In this document: one piece after another, positions 19,033 through 28,200 of the stretch
How positions within the stretch are numbered: the stretch's first letter is position 1
Layout: each line of letters opens with the position of its first letter
Virus record (IMG/VR): IMGVR_UViG_3300032311_000060
Coordinates: 1 to 31,638 of that record
Length of the DNA: 31,638 nucleotides
Reading direction: 5' to 3' (one strand)
Origin: a virus
Notes under the pieces: model-generated
Seen by the model: only the letters and a program-made list of their open reading frames with translations
What the model was told of the DNA's origin: nothing
The model's database searches: none
Made by a program: the position numbers and the translations under genes

Positions 19033-19532
19033 TTCTTAGCCCAGCTACGTGATCCAAACCAGAAGCCAATAATGCCGCCTAGCATGGCCATCTCGTCGGT
19101 GGAGAAGATGATCTCAGACAGGCGGATCAGGTCGTCCATGTTGGTCACCAGACTGGGGCGGCTGTACACGTAGTACGCGATCCACGCGTTGATGGCACAC
19201 AGCTCAAGCACAAAGATGTACGTCACCATGGGGCGCACGGTGCCCACAAAGTTGGCCACCCACGTGCTGGCTTTTTCCAACACCTTCTTGTCGTGGTCGT
19301 AGGCCGCCACGGTCATCTGCGCGTCGGTCTCCATGGCGATCTGGTCGGTGCGGATCTCTTCAACGCGCTGTTGCGCCGCAAACCCCTGCGCGGCCATTTG
19401 TAACTCTCGCTCGGTCTGTATATGGGCCAAGGCCAGCTCGTGTTTTTGGTCGGCTTTGTTCTGGAAGTATTCCAGTAGTTTGGGCAGGCCAGAGATTAAC
19501 AGGCCTCCGAGTGTTGACAATAGTGAGAGCAT
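19029..19532 (-). CDS. Three-transmembrane holin, GTA-holin type (167 aa)
   Basis: There is a hydrophobic N-terminal stretch (LLSTLGGLLISGLPKLLEYF), then a charged coiled-coil region (about residues 25-90) and two further membrane segments: MVTYIFVLELCAINAWIAYY at about 100-120 and EMAMLGGIIGFWFGSRSWAK near the C-terminus. This arrangement matches the '3TM holin' family known from gene transfer agents and many phages, which permeabilise the inner membrane so that the endolysin can reach the wall. It overlaps the endolysin gene by 4 nt, forming a lysis pair, and is preceded by a 50-aa membrane protein (1-nt overlap) that might modulate it. Confidence 0.85.
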   Translation of the reverse strand: MLSLLSTLGGLLISGLPKLLEYFQNKADQKHELALAHIQTERELQMAAQGFAAQQRVEEIRTDQIAMETDAQMTVAAYDHDKKVLEKASTWVANFVGTVRPMVTYIFVLELCAINAWIAYYVYSRPSLVTNMDDLIRLSEIIFSTDEMAMLGGIIGFWFGSRSWAKK

Positions 19533-19684
19533 TATCCTAGTCCTATCTTTTCTAAAAGTATATTCACAATACGGTCTGAAATAAAGTTTGGCAGTACCAC
19601 AATGAGGTCTAAAAACAAGTTAGCCGCCCACCACGCGCCGACAATCTTAAATGCCATGTCGGCTGTCTTCTGATACTCGTTCAT
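19532..19684 (-). CDS. 50-aa single-pass membrane protein in lysis block
   Basis: ATG 19684 to TAA 19532 reads MNEYQKTADMAFKIVGAWWA, then ANLFLDLIVVLPNFISDRIV and a short amphipathic end. One membrane segment (about residues 11-35) is clear. The ATG overlaps the previous stop by 4 nt (ATGA) and the stop overlaps the holin ATG by one base (TAATG), so translation is tightly coupled on both sides; this supports a real gene despite the length. A role as antiholin, second holin or spanin component is conceivable from location, but no motif decides. Confidence 0.7.
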   Translation of the reverse strand: MNEYQKTADMAFKIVGAWWAANLFLDLIVVLPNFISDRIVNILLEKIGLG

Positions 19685-20175
19685 CGATGCCCACACCTAA
19701 CATGGGCGCAGTAGTCCATAACCTCGTATATGCCGGCAAACACCAAGAACAGCACCAAGGCGATGCCCGACAACAAGAGGGTTAGCTCCAGTTGCTCTTG
19801 GTCTTTCTTTTTCTTCTTGGCGGCCTCTTCTCTTTCACGGCGGGCGTTGTGTGCGTCTTCCACGTCCATCGCCTGCGCGCGGGCCTTGATCTTGTTCCAC
19901 ACGTCCACCTTGTTCGCTTGAAAGAAAAGCAGTTGGAGCTCTTTCTCAAACGACGCCGCCTGATCCAAGGCCATCTCAATTTGCAGGGCCGTGCCCATGC
20001 TGGAGCCGCCCTTCTTCTTTGCCTCTACAGCCGCCTTGGAGGCGGTGGACTTGGCGTCAAAATACTTGCCCAGCAGGGGGCCAAGCGACGCCACATCATC
20101 AACAGTCTTCGAGGCCTGTTTGATGAGTTTAACGGCGGACTGTATGCCAGCGAGGGCCGTTATGGGGTCTATCAT
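19681..20175 (-). CDS. Membrane-anchored coiled-coil phage protein in lysis block (164 aa)
   Basis: The N-terminus MIDPITALAGIQSAVKLIKQ and the region around DVASLGPLLGKYFDAKS are followed by a helical, strongly charged coiled coil (about residues 85-130, ARREREEAAKKKKKDQEQLE). A single C-terminal membrane segment follows (LTLLLSGIALVLFLVFAGIY), with a short Cys/His tail. This architecture is familiar from a common uncharacterised protein of aquatic phages. It sits among lysis genes (4-nt overlaps with neighbours), so a spanin-like or lysis-timing role is possible. It lacks an N-terminal signal or lipobox, which argues against a classical outer-membrane spanin. Confidence 0.65.
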   Translation of the reverse strand: MIDPITALAGIQSAVKLIKQASKTVDDVASLGPLLGKYFDAKSTASKAAVEAKKKGGSSMGTALQIEMALDQAASFEKELQLLFFQANKVDVWNKIKARAQAMDVEDAHNARREREEAAKKKKKDQEQLELTLLLSGIALVLFLVFAGIYEVMDYCAHVRCGHR

Positions 20176-20405
20176 TTGTCTACTTTATTTTCGAGACGGT
20201 CGAAGATCTTGCCCAACATCTCTTTGATGTCGCGCATGTCGTTGCGGTAGTCATCCCGCGCAATGTAGGTTTTTGGTAGCTCCTCTCTAAGCTTAGAGAG
20301 GTCCTGTTTAAGCTCTTTGACCGCGGACCAAAGCTCGCGGGCAAACCAGCCTAAACAGACAAGCGCAGTACCACCTATTAAATTTAGGAGGTCTTGCGCT
20401 TCCAT
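20172..20405 (-). CDS. Small membrane protein with coiled coil (77 aa), spanin- or holin-accessory-like
   Basis: An N-terminal membrane segment (LLNLIGGTALVCLGWFAREL) is followed by a coiled-coil region (SAVKELKQDLSKLREELPKT) and a charged helical tail. That is the layout of inner-membrane spanin components and of several holin-linked proteins. I use the ATG at 20405, which overlaps the preceding stop by one base (TGATG); a GTG one codon earlier is also in frame. It overlaps the next gene by 4 nt. No cysteine lipobox partner is visible nearby, so a full two-component spanin cannot be claimed. Confidence 0.65.
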   Translation of the reverse strand: MEAQDLLNLIGGTALVCLGWFARELWSAVKELKQDLSKLREELPKTYIARDDYRNDMRDIKEMLGKIFDRLENKVDK

Positions 20406-20674
20406 CACACGTCCTGCGCGCCGGCGTACTGTGTAAATGTCTTCAACACGTCGTAGATCGCGGGGATCAAGTCACCCGAGAGGTCTTCCATGTTGATGTA
20501 GTGGGCCTGCTGTTGGATGCTGGGCCAGCCTGCACGGCGCGCTTCCTCAGTGGCGTGAATCTCAACTTGCACTTGGAGCTGGTCCTTGGTGCCAAAAAAG
20601 TTGGTGATCCTAGCGTAAGCCTGAGTTTCAGACTGGCCGTTTGTGTTGTTTACTGCTGTGATTTTAAGTGCCAT
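20405..20674 (-). CDS. Small phage protein, tail-fibre/lysis junction (89 aa)
   Basis: The sequence MALKITAVNNTNGQSETQAY, then DQLQVQVEIHATEEARRAGW and a C-terminal helix (LIPAIYDVLKTFTQYAGAQD), suggests a small mixed alpha/beta protein with no membrane segment or known motif. Similar short proteins with a 'K-x-x-x-Q-x-x-V-E-I-H/Y ... A-R-x-A-G' pattern follow tail-fibre genes in aquatic phages. Its function is unknown, perhaps fibre assembly. It is separated by 4 bases from the 100-aa gene before it and overlaps the next gene by one base. Confidence 0.6.
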   Translation of the reverse strand: MALKITAVNNTNGQSETQAYARITNFFGTKDQLQVQVEIHATEEARRAGWPSIQQQAHYINMEDLSGDLIPAIYDVLKTFTQYAGAQDV

Positions 20675-20678
20675 GATT

Positions 20679-20981
20679 TTAGTTCCAAGGTAATGGGGCG
20701 GGTTGGGGTGTAGGAATAGCGGCCTGCGCGATCAGAATGTCCACCTCGTTTTCCATCGCGGCTACACGGTCTGGGCCAAGTGCGGACTGTGTCCACGCAA
20801 GGGCTTGCTCCTGTGTGATCTGATCAAACGGTGTGAAATTGTCTGGGTTTGCAGGCAACAGGTTAACAGAGTAGTTAACCTGTTGGCCGTCCTTGGCAAT
20901 TGTGAAATTGCTCATGACGACAGTTTGGGGTTCAGGACTGTTCATGACCTGAAGTGAGTTGATTGTCCAGTTGTATGACAT
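20679..20981 (-). CDS. Small tail-fibre-associated protein (100 aa)
   Basis: MSYNWTINSLQVMNSPEPQT opens a beta-rich domain (VVMSNFTIAKDGQQVNYSVN), followed by FTPFDQITQEQALAWTQSAL and a C-terminal helix with a Pro-rich tail. The combination 'Y-x-W-x-I-x-x-L ... F-x-P-F/Y-x-x-I/L-T-x-x-x-x-L-x-W' marks a small phage family frequently encoded right after tail-fibre genes (I recall it as DUF7936-like, from memory). It has a strong ribosome site, AGGAGC, 6 bases before the ATG, despite lying only 12 bases behind the second giant fibre, which suggests it is translated in higher amounts. A chaperone or fibre-linked role is inferred from position. Confidence 0.65.
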   Translation of the reverse strand: MSYNWTINSLQVMNSPEPQTVVMSNFTIAKDGQQVNYSVNLLPANPDNFTPFDQITQEQALAWTQSALGPDRVAAMENEVDILIAQAAIPTPQPAPLPWN

Positions 20982-20993
20982 GATTGCTCCTAG

Positions 20994-23900
20994 TTAAAAA
21001 GTCATTTCGGTTGTGCGGATTTGGGCCACGCAACGTATTGTAGTTGCTAATTGCCCGGTGAATGTAACTGCCAACCCGCCATTGGTAGTGTCTGCTGTAA
21101 CTGCTATTGTCCACGTTGCCGCACCTACATCTGCGTACATGGATGTGACTGTTGGTGTTCCTACTAGAGCTGTACTGGCGGCATTTGCACCACGCTTGAT
21201 AACACCCTCAATAGTCCATCCTTTTGTGTTTCCACCGCCTGTTACCCCTGCTACTACTTCTCCTGTAAAGAAATAGGCTGAGTTGTTGGGCAAAATTACT
21301 TGGTTGCCTGTTCCTGCCGTGTTGCTAGTTGATGCAAGAACAGTTGGCGTTGCATCTGTTGTTTGACGAGCAAGAACTAAGATGCCAGATTGGCTACCAC
21401 CTAGTGTCGCAGTACCCATTGGGTTATCACTTGCGGCTATTGCTGTATGCCCAGTTATTAATCTGCCAAGTCCGTATGTTCCGCTTAATACAGCAGAAAA
21501 TGTACCTTGTGATTGATTACTAGCACCAGACAACACAGAGGAAGCATTACCAGAAGCTGTATTTGACCATCCAGCGGAAACAAAAGAAGATGTTCCCGAA
21601 GCCAAGTTTCCAGCCGCCGCGCCACCAAATGTGCCACCACCAGCAATTGTTGAAGCAGTACCCGTTGCCCTATTTGCCCAACCACCCGCCACTGTTGACC
21701 AATCACCAGAAGCAACATTCCTGTTACCAGCCGTTCCCGCATCACCACCACCGCCAATAAAGGAATATGAACCAGTAGCCTGATTGTTTCCACCACCTAC
21801 TACTACTCCGTGTGGAGTAAAGAAACTTAGTGTGCTAGTTGATGAGCCTGATGCGGCTCTTGAAAGTGTAAGTGATGTGCCAGAAATGGCCGCTACATAA
21901 GTTTCATCTGCAATGCTTGTTCCATAAATTGCTTGACCAACTTTGATAGAAGCATTTGAGCCTGACAGCGTAACAGCAGTTGTGCCGTTCATTGTTGCAC
22001 TTTGAGTTGTTACTGCGGCTGATGCAGTTCCTGAGTTTGTAAAACCACCCACAACAATGTTATGCACCCCGCTTGCATTATTGGAATCACCAGCACCAAT
22101 AAAAGACCAATTAGTTCCAATTCCAAAACTGATTGTGTTAGAAACACCTCCACCAATAAAAGCGCTATTTGCAACTAAAGTGTTTCCAATTCCACCAACA
22201 ATTACACCATTACTATAAATAGCAGTATTGCTTTGTCCACCACCAACAAAATTATAATTGCCTGATGAACGATTATTTATGCCCCCTGTAATCACACAAG
22301 CCGTCCCATCAGCAACTTGATTTGCATTTGACCTATTTTTTTGTAAGTCAGTTGCATAAGCACCCCTAGCATTACCACCTGTTGCTGTGGAATCTGTTTG
22401 TTGAGCCTGTAGCGCACCAGTACCTTTTGGTTGTAGGACTAATGGGATGTTTGTGTCTGAGCCTTGGGCAGAATGAACTACACCAAAGCCTGTTGCAGAG
22501 CCTGTTAGCTGATGGTAGTTAGCAAAATTAGTTCCTGCGTTAATATTGCCTGTTCCTTTAGGGACTAAATTCATGTCAATGTTGGTATCAGAACCAGCAA
22601 TTGCAATATTTGGCCCAGAACCTGCGTTGGCAGGTTGCATTTGGTGATAATTTGCTGGAGCGCTTACAGATGTTTGTACAGAAAAACAAACATTAGACCC
22701 GTTATTATTTGCTATTCTGAAGCCCGGCCCTACAGGAGTTCCTTTTAGCCGAAGTTCTAAACCAACACTTGCATCAGAACCTGCCGTTTGAATTAGCGCA
22801 AGTTGTCCTGTTACGCTACCGTTAAGTTGCAAATAATTAACAGCAGAGGATATTGGCGCAATCCTTACTTGAAGCTTACCAGTGCCTGCATTAGGGTCGC
22901 CTGATGCGTAAAAGTCAATGTTAGCATCGTTGTATGTACCAAAACTTAAACCAACGTTTGCGTCACTTCCACGGGCAATGTAAGAAGGGCTAAAGCTAGA
23001 CGGGGCGTTAGAAATTTGAATATAATTAACACCAGATGAACCACCAGCAAGAAACAAAGTATTAGCACCACCACCAGTAATGCGTGTTTGACCACCACTT
23101 CCTAAATACAATATGCCAGTTCCTTTTGGACCAATCGCCATTGAAATATTTGTATCAGAACCTTGTGTGCTAATAACGGGTGAACCACCTGTTGAACTAC
23201 CAGTTAATTGCAAATAATTAACAGCAGAAGCTGTATCAGAAATTCTAACTTGTGGATTACTGTTTGTATAAAACAAGTGCGCACCAGCACCTTTGGTGTT
23301 GTATACACCAACAACTGCGGCATCAGAACCTGTCCATGTAATAGCAGGTCCTGCGCCTGTTGCGGCTGGATAAATTTGCGGGTAATTAACAGCATTAGCT
23401 GTATTAAGCAACGTTAATAAAGTCCCGCCACCTGAACTAAAGATTTGGTTACCTGTTCCTTTAGCGGCAAAACTTAAATCAATATTGGTATCACTACCTT
23501 GTGCAGAAATAGCGGGCCTACCACCAGTAGCCGCACCTGTTATGTTGACATAGTTAACAGCAGAGGCTGTGTGGGTTAATACAAGTGCAACAGAACCAAA
23601 ACTATTTGTACTAAATACATGGCCAGCTGATCCTTTAGTTGTAAAGTTAGTTCCTACACTTGCGTCATTACCAACAGCGGACATTCCAACTTGAACGCCT
23701 GTAGCAGAAGAGGATAATTGCCAATAATTAACTGCATTGTTAGTACTGTCTGTAAGTCGCAGAATATTACCTGTTGGCAAACTAAAATCAAGTCCAGAAG
23801 CTAAGCTTTTGAAAACTGGTGTTGAACCAATACGGGCATAAGCCGCCGCACCAGAACCACCACCTCCGCTGAATGTAACTGTGGGTTGTTCTACGTAACC

Positions 23901-25271
23901 ACTGCCTGCGTTGGTAATGGAAAAAATACCTGAAGGAACAAAATAAGTTAAATTAAATGTTGCGCTTGAACCAGTGCCACCAGTAACACTTACAGGACTT
24001 GTTGGTATTGCTGTATACGTTTGAAAGTCAACAGAAACACTTGTAATTACGCCACCAGAAACACCAGTAACAGTTAATTTAGGAGTTGTTGCGGCAGGAG
24101 TTCCACCAACAATTGTTAAAACGTCGCCATTTGTATATCCAGTACCGCCTGATTGAACTGTTGCATTGTTAACACCTAATTGAGTAACAGTAGCCGTTGC
24201 TTGTACGCCACCTGCTGTTGTTGGTGCGCTAATAACAATAGATGGAAAGCCAGTATATAAAGAACCACCAGCAGTTCTTGTAATTGCAGTAACAGTACCA
24301 CCATTAGAGATATTTACCCCTGAACTACCAGCGGCTAGGTCTATTGCTCCTGTTCCTTTACCGCGAAACACCACACTGACGTCGGTGTCGGAACCTTGAG
24401 CGGAAAGCGTTGGCTCAAGTCCTGTTGCGGCACCGTCTACCTCAAGGTAGTTCCGGTGCGTAAGAAGCGGTGGTGCAATACGGAAGGAAATATCTGGCCC
24501 GCTACTTGCGGAGTTTCTCCACCTAAAACCGGCGCCAGACTCGTTGGCAAAGTTGGCCTCTAAATTTATCCCTGCTGAGTTTCCAATTGCATAATAGGTG
24601 TTTTTAACCGTTGGGTCTGTCGTGCTGTCCAACTCAAAATAGTTGGCGATGCGCGGAAATTTGTTACTTCCGCTAATAGAAAACAGCGGCGCTCCCGCGT
24701 GAAGACCTCGCCAAAACGCTCCACCATTACCATCTGAAGTAAGACCCCCGGCGTTTTCAAAAAGGTACGTATTTGAAGTAGTTGCCGAACGCGCCTTGGT
24801 AAAAATCATTGCCCCTGCGTTTTTAGTACGAATACTCAATGGAACGTCGGTGTCACTACCTTGCGCTGAAATAATTGGGCCAGCGGTGTTACCAGTAACA
24901 GAACCTGTAAGATTTACGTAGTTAACAGCAGAGGCTGTGTGGCTGATACGGGCTTGTTCATTGCCTGTACTGTTATTACTTGTATTTGTAGCTAAGATTA
25001 CAAAACCCGTCCCTTTTGAAGCAAGCAATAAATTACTTCCTGCGCCAGAACCATAAGGAGAAACATATACAGTGTTTTGTGCAGAACTGCCTGCAAAAAC
25101 ACCAAGCCCAGCAACAACGGCTCCACCAAAATCGGCAACTCTAACCGCAGTGCCATTACCAGTGTTTAAATTAACAACACCAGTACCTTTGCTAACTAAA
25201 GTCAGGTCAGCGTCAGTTGCAGTATCAGTTACCGCTATTTGTTGCGTTACGTGGTCAAGATTGATTGCCAT
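20994..25271 (-). CDS. Giant tail fibre 2: bead-repeat shaft, YadA-head-like repeats, conserved C-terminal domain (1425 aa)
   Basis: From the N-terminus the protein carries about eleven diverged repeats of 40-60 residues. These have the form 'A-V-N-Y-x-Q-L-T-G-x-x-T-G ... S-A-Q-G-S-D-T-N-I ... K-G-T-G', a pattern common in aquatic phage fibres. At about residues 310-490 a different block intervenes, with GTGYTNGD and GSGYVEQPTVTFSGG units. Near residues 970-1270 come YadA-head-like units ([20 protein letters not shown]; 'V-A-G-G-x-x-N-x-A-S/T-G'). The last 130 residues ([20 protein letters not shown] and following) closely match the end of the first fibre. It lacks the attachment and collagen segments of fibre 1, so it may bind to that protein or use its short N-terminus. 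It begins one base after the stop of fibre 1. Confidence 0.8.
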   Translation of the reverse strand: MAINLDHVTQQIAVTDTATDADLTLVSKGTGVVNLNTGNGTAVRVADFGGAVVAGLGVFAGSSAQNTVYVSPYGSGAGSNLLLASKGTGFVILATNTSNNSTGNEQARISHTASAVNYVNLTGSVTGNTAGPIISAQGSDTDVPLSIRTKNAGAMIFTKARSATTSNTYLFENAGGLTSDGNGGAFWRGLHAGAPLFSISGSNKFPRIANYFELDSTTDPTVKNTYYAIGNSAGINLEANFANESGAGFRWRNSASSGPDISFRIAPPLLTHRNYLEVDGAATGLEPTLSAQGSDTDVSVVFRGKGTGAIDLAAGSSGVNISNGGTVTAITRTAGGSLYTGFPSIVISAPTTAGGVQATATVTQLGVNNATVQSGGTGYTNGDVLTIVGGTPAATTPKLTVTGVSGGVITSVSVDFQTYTAIPTSPVSVTGGTGSSATFNLTYFVPSGIFSITNAGSGYVEQPTVTFSGGGGSGAAAYARIGSTPVFKSLASGLDFSLPTGNILRLTDSTNNAVNYWQLSSSATGVQVGMSAVGNDASVGTNFTTKGSAGHVFSTNSFGSVALVLTHTASAVNYVNITGAATGGRPAISAQGSDTNIDLSFAAKGTGNQIFSSGGGTLLTLLNTANAVNYPQIYPAATGAGPAITWTGSDAAVVGVYNTKGAGAHLFYTNSNPQVRISDTASAVNYLQLTGSSTGGSPVISTQGSDTNISMAIGPKGTGILYLGSGGQTRITGGGANTLFLAGGSSGVNYIQISNAPSSFSPSYIARGSDANVGLSFGTYNDANIDFYASGDPNAGTGKLQVRIAPISSAVNYLQLNGSVTGQLALIQTAGSDASVGLELRLKGTPVGPGFRIANNNGSNVCFSVQTSVSAPANYHQMQPANAGSGPNIAIAGSDTNIDMNLVPKGTGNINAGTNFANYHQLTGSATGFGVVHSAQGSDTNIPLVLQPKGTGALQAQQTDSTATGGNARGAYATDLQKNRSNANQVADGTACVITGGINNRSSGNYNFVGGGQSNTAIYSNGVIVGGIGNTLVANSAFIGGGVSNTISFGIGTNWSFIGAGDSNNASGVHNIVVGGFTNSGTASAAVTTQSATMNGTTAVTLSGSNASIKVGQAIYGTSIADETYVAAISGTSLTLSRAASGSSTSTLSFFTPHGVVVGGGNNQATGSYSFIGGGGDAGTAGNRNVASGDWSTVAGGWANRATGTASTIAGGGTFGGAAAGNLASGTSSFVSAGWSNTASGNASSVLSGASNQSQGTFSAVLSGTYGLGRLITGHTAIAASDNPMGTATLGGSQSGILVLARQTTDATPTVLASTSNTAGTGNQVILPNNSAYFFTGEVVAGVTGGGNTKGWTIEGVIKRGANAASTALVGTPTVTSMYADVGAATWTIAVTADTTNGGLAVTFTGQLATTIRCVAQIRTTEMTF
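21000..22030 (-). repeat. C-terminal fibre module, copy in fibre 2 (paralogous to 25280-26345)
   Basis: Protein and, more weakly, nucleotide similarity extend from the '[18 protein letters not shown]' segment through '[20 protein letters not shown]' to the last residue. The same order of blocks occurs at the end of the first fibre gene, so this region is an ancient tandem duplicate or a swapped module. Confidence 0.8.
22415..25215 (-). repeat. Bead-like repeat array in fibre 2 (about 11 units)
   Basis: Diverged units share 'V-N-Y-x-Q/N-x', 'T-G', 'S-A-Q-G-S-D-T-N-I' and 'K-G-T-G'. Spacing is 40-60 residues, with unrelated inserts at about 23,800-24,350 and 24,540-24,800. Copies differ much more from each other than simple recent duplication would give. 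Confidence 0.75.
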
Positions 25272-25272
25272 A

Positions 25273-28200
25273 TTAGTACGTGACCTCTGTTGTTTCTAAT
25301 TTTGCAACCCAACGTATTGTCGTTGAGGCCGCGCCTGTTACTGTTACTGCCAAGCCACCATTTGTTGTGTCAGCAGTTAAAGATATTGTCCATGCTGTTG
25401 CTCCGCTGGATGCCGCCACACGATTGATAGCGGGTGTTCCAATCAACACAGTAGAGCCAGCATTAGCACCTCGCATGATTGCACCTGTAAAGTCCCATGC
25501 CGCACCATTCGCCGCACCCGTCACATTAGCAATGACAGAGCCTTTGAAATAGTAAGCAGAGTTGTTGGGTAGGATAATCTGGTTTGTTCCTGAAGCGGCT
25601 GATGTATTTGAACGTAATACTGTTGCAGTTGCGTCTGTAGTCTGTACGCCAAGAACAAGTAATGCACTTTGAGAAACACCTAAAACACCTGCAACTGGGT
25701 CATTACAGGCGGGAAAAACGTGGTTGCCAACTACGCCTCTTGTAGTTCCACGGAAGCCTCCCATAATTGCCGAATAGTTGCCATTTGCTACATTTCCAGC
25801 GCCTCCGCCTATGGCTGGGGCTGTATTAGAAGCGGTATTAGAAAAACCACCAGCAACAACACCTGCATACCCTGAATTGAAATTACTAAGTCCTCCGCCA
25901 ATAAACGATGCTTGTCCAGAAGCGGTATGTGGAGATACGCTTCCTCCCCCATCGTATCCACCACCACCAATAAACGCACCAACGTTAGTTGCTTGATTAC
26001 CACGCCCGCCCGCAACCGTACTCCAATCACCAGAAGCAACATTACGATTAGCCGCAGTACCAGCATCGCCTCCGCCCCCGATGAAACTGTAACTTCCAGT
26101 TGCCTGATTGTTTCCACCGCCTACTACTACTCCATGAGGTGTAAAAAAGGATAGGGTTGATGTTGATGAACCGCTTGCTACCTTAGACAGCGTAAGTGAT
26201 GTGCCAGATATAGCGGCTACATAAGTGTCACCCGCTATGGATGTGCCTGTGATGTACTGACCAACTTTGATATTGGCATTGCTACCAGACAGCGTTACTG
26301 CTGTGGTTGCGTTCATCGTGGCAGATTGTGTTGTTACTGCTCCATTGGCAGTACCAGTATTGGTAAATCCTCCACCAATAAAGTTGTAGTATCCTGCGGC
26401 AGTATTTGTTGAACCACCCGCAACAACAGCAGGATAACCACTTGCAGTATTGGCATATCCTCCAAGAACTCCTGAAAGTATCCCAGAAGCAATATTAAAT
26501 TGTCCACCTGCAACAGTTGCAATAGTGCCTGATGCTGTATTTGAATATCCACTACCAATAAAAGAATTTGCCCCTGAAGCAACAGCAGATGCCCCGCCTC
26601 TACTAGTCTGCCAATCAACCGCATTAGTACCCCGAGCATTACCACCAGTAGCAGATGATGTAGTGGCTTGTGCTTGTAATGCACCAGTACCCGCAGGTTG
26701 GACATACAAAGAACCATCAGACTGTAATCCAACGCTTGCTACTCCAATAAATGAAAGTGCGGGGCCGTTGTATAAAAATGTTAGACCGGTATTGGGCGTG
26801 TATGTATTTAACGTAGGCCCGTATTCAAGTTGGGGCGAAGAAACATAAATTCCACTTGTGCCATCACCAGTAGAAGCCAATCTAAATGACCAGTTATCAG
26901 CACGACTTAATGCACCAATAGATCCTGTAACAAATGTCCAAGAAGCTCTATACCAACCATTACTAATAAGTGTCAATGCTGGAGTTTGTACACCAGCCGT
27001 AGCTGTTGGAGTTGTGCCAATCGTAAATGTGTAAAGTTCGCCAGATGAATTATTGCGAATACGTAACGCGTTAAATTCTGCGGCTTTAAAATAAATTGAC
27101 TGTGTAAACAATACACCTAATGGAAGCACGCTTCCTGCACCAGCAAGAATTGCGCTACTACCCGTACTAGGATCAAAACCTGCATTGGCAACTAATTTAT
27201 AAACAGCCGTACCACCAAACGGATCAGTAGTTGCTGTTGATAAAGTCATGGTGCCACTAGTAACTCCAAAATTGGAGAAAGTAGTAGTCGTGGTAAAGAA
27301 ATTATTACCGGTGCCCTTTAGCGTTTCATTTTGAGCAGTAAGCGTTCCGTTGACAGTTACACCGCCTGTGTACACAGTAGTGCCTGTACCCTTTGGTACG
27401 AGGTTGATGTCAATGTTTGTGTCTGAACCTTGCGCTGATAAGGTAACGCCTGAACCTGTAGCGCCGCCTGTTGCTTGTAAATAGTTGACTGCGCTGGCTG
27501 TGTGGGCTACGTTTATTTGAAGTTGGTTACCGCCATTTGTATAAAGTTGAACAGCGCTTGTTCCTTTACTAGACAAAGCCGCATTTCTGTTTGCGCTTGT
27601 TCCATCGGGGTAAAGAATTGTTGGGCTTCCTTGCATTACCCAATAATCTGAAGTAGTGCTATTGACAATTCGTACTTGTTCACCATTACCAGTATTAAAT
27701 CTAACAGCACCAGTACCCTTGGTAGTAAAGTTAATATCAATGTTGGTGTCTGAGCCTTGCGCAGATAAAACGGGGCTAGCACCTACGCTATTGCTACTTG
27801 TTTTAAAGTAATTGACATCACTGCCTGTTGTGTAACTAATTAAAAATATTCGTCTTGAGTTACTTTGAAAGTCAATATTTTCTGTTGCTTTTGTGGCAAA
27901 AAGCAAACCGATTGATGAGTCAGAGCCTTGTGCTGAAATAGTTGGTTTACCACCAGTAGCCGCACCAGTCATCTGAACGTAATTGACTGCTGATGCGGTA
28001 TCAGAAATTTTTGCTTGTACTGCTCCTGTATAGCCTAATGCAGTATTAGTTGCAAAATAAATACCATCTGTTCCAGTTGAACTTATCCTTGGGTTTAAAC
28101 CAATTCCAACAACAGATGCACCAAAATTATTTTGTGGAGGTATAAAAGTAAAACTAGGCGCAGTAAAAGATGCAGTACCACCTGTAATTGTATTGTTTCG

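Noticed and set aside
28022-28036. Possible fourth promoter (TCCTGTATAGCC)
   Set aside because: It shares only a TATAG-like core, lies inside the fibre 1 gene and lacks the TGGGTAATT block.
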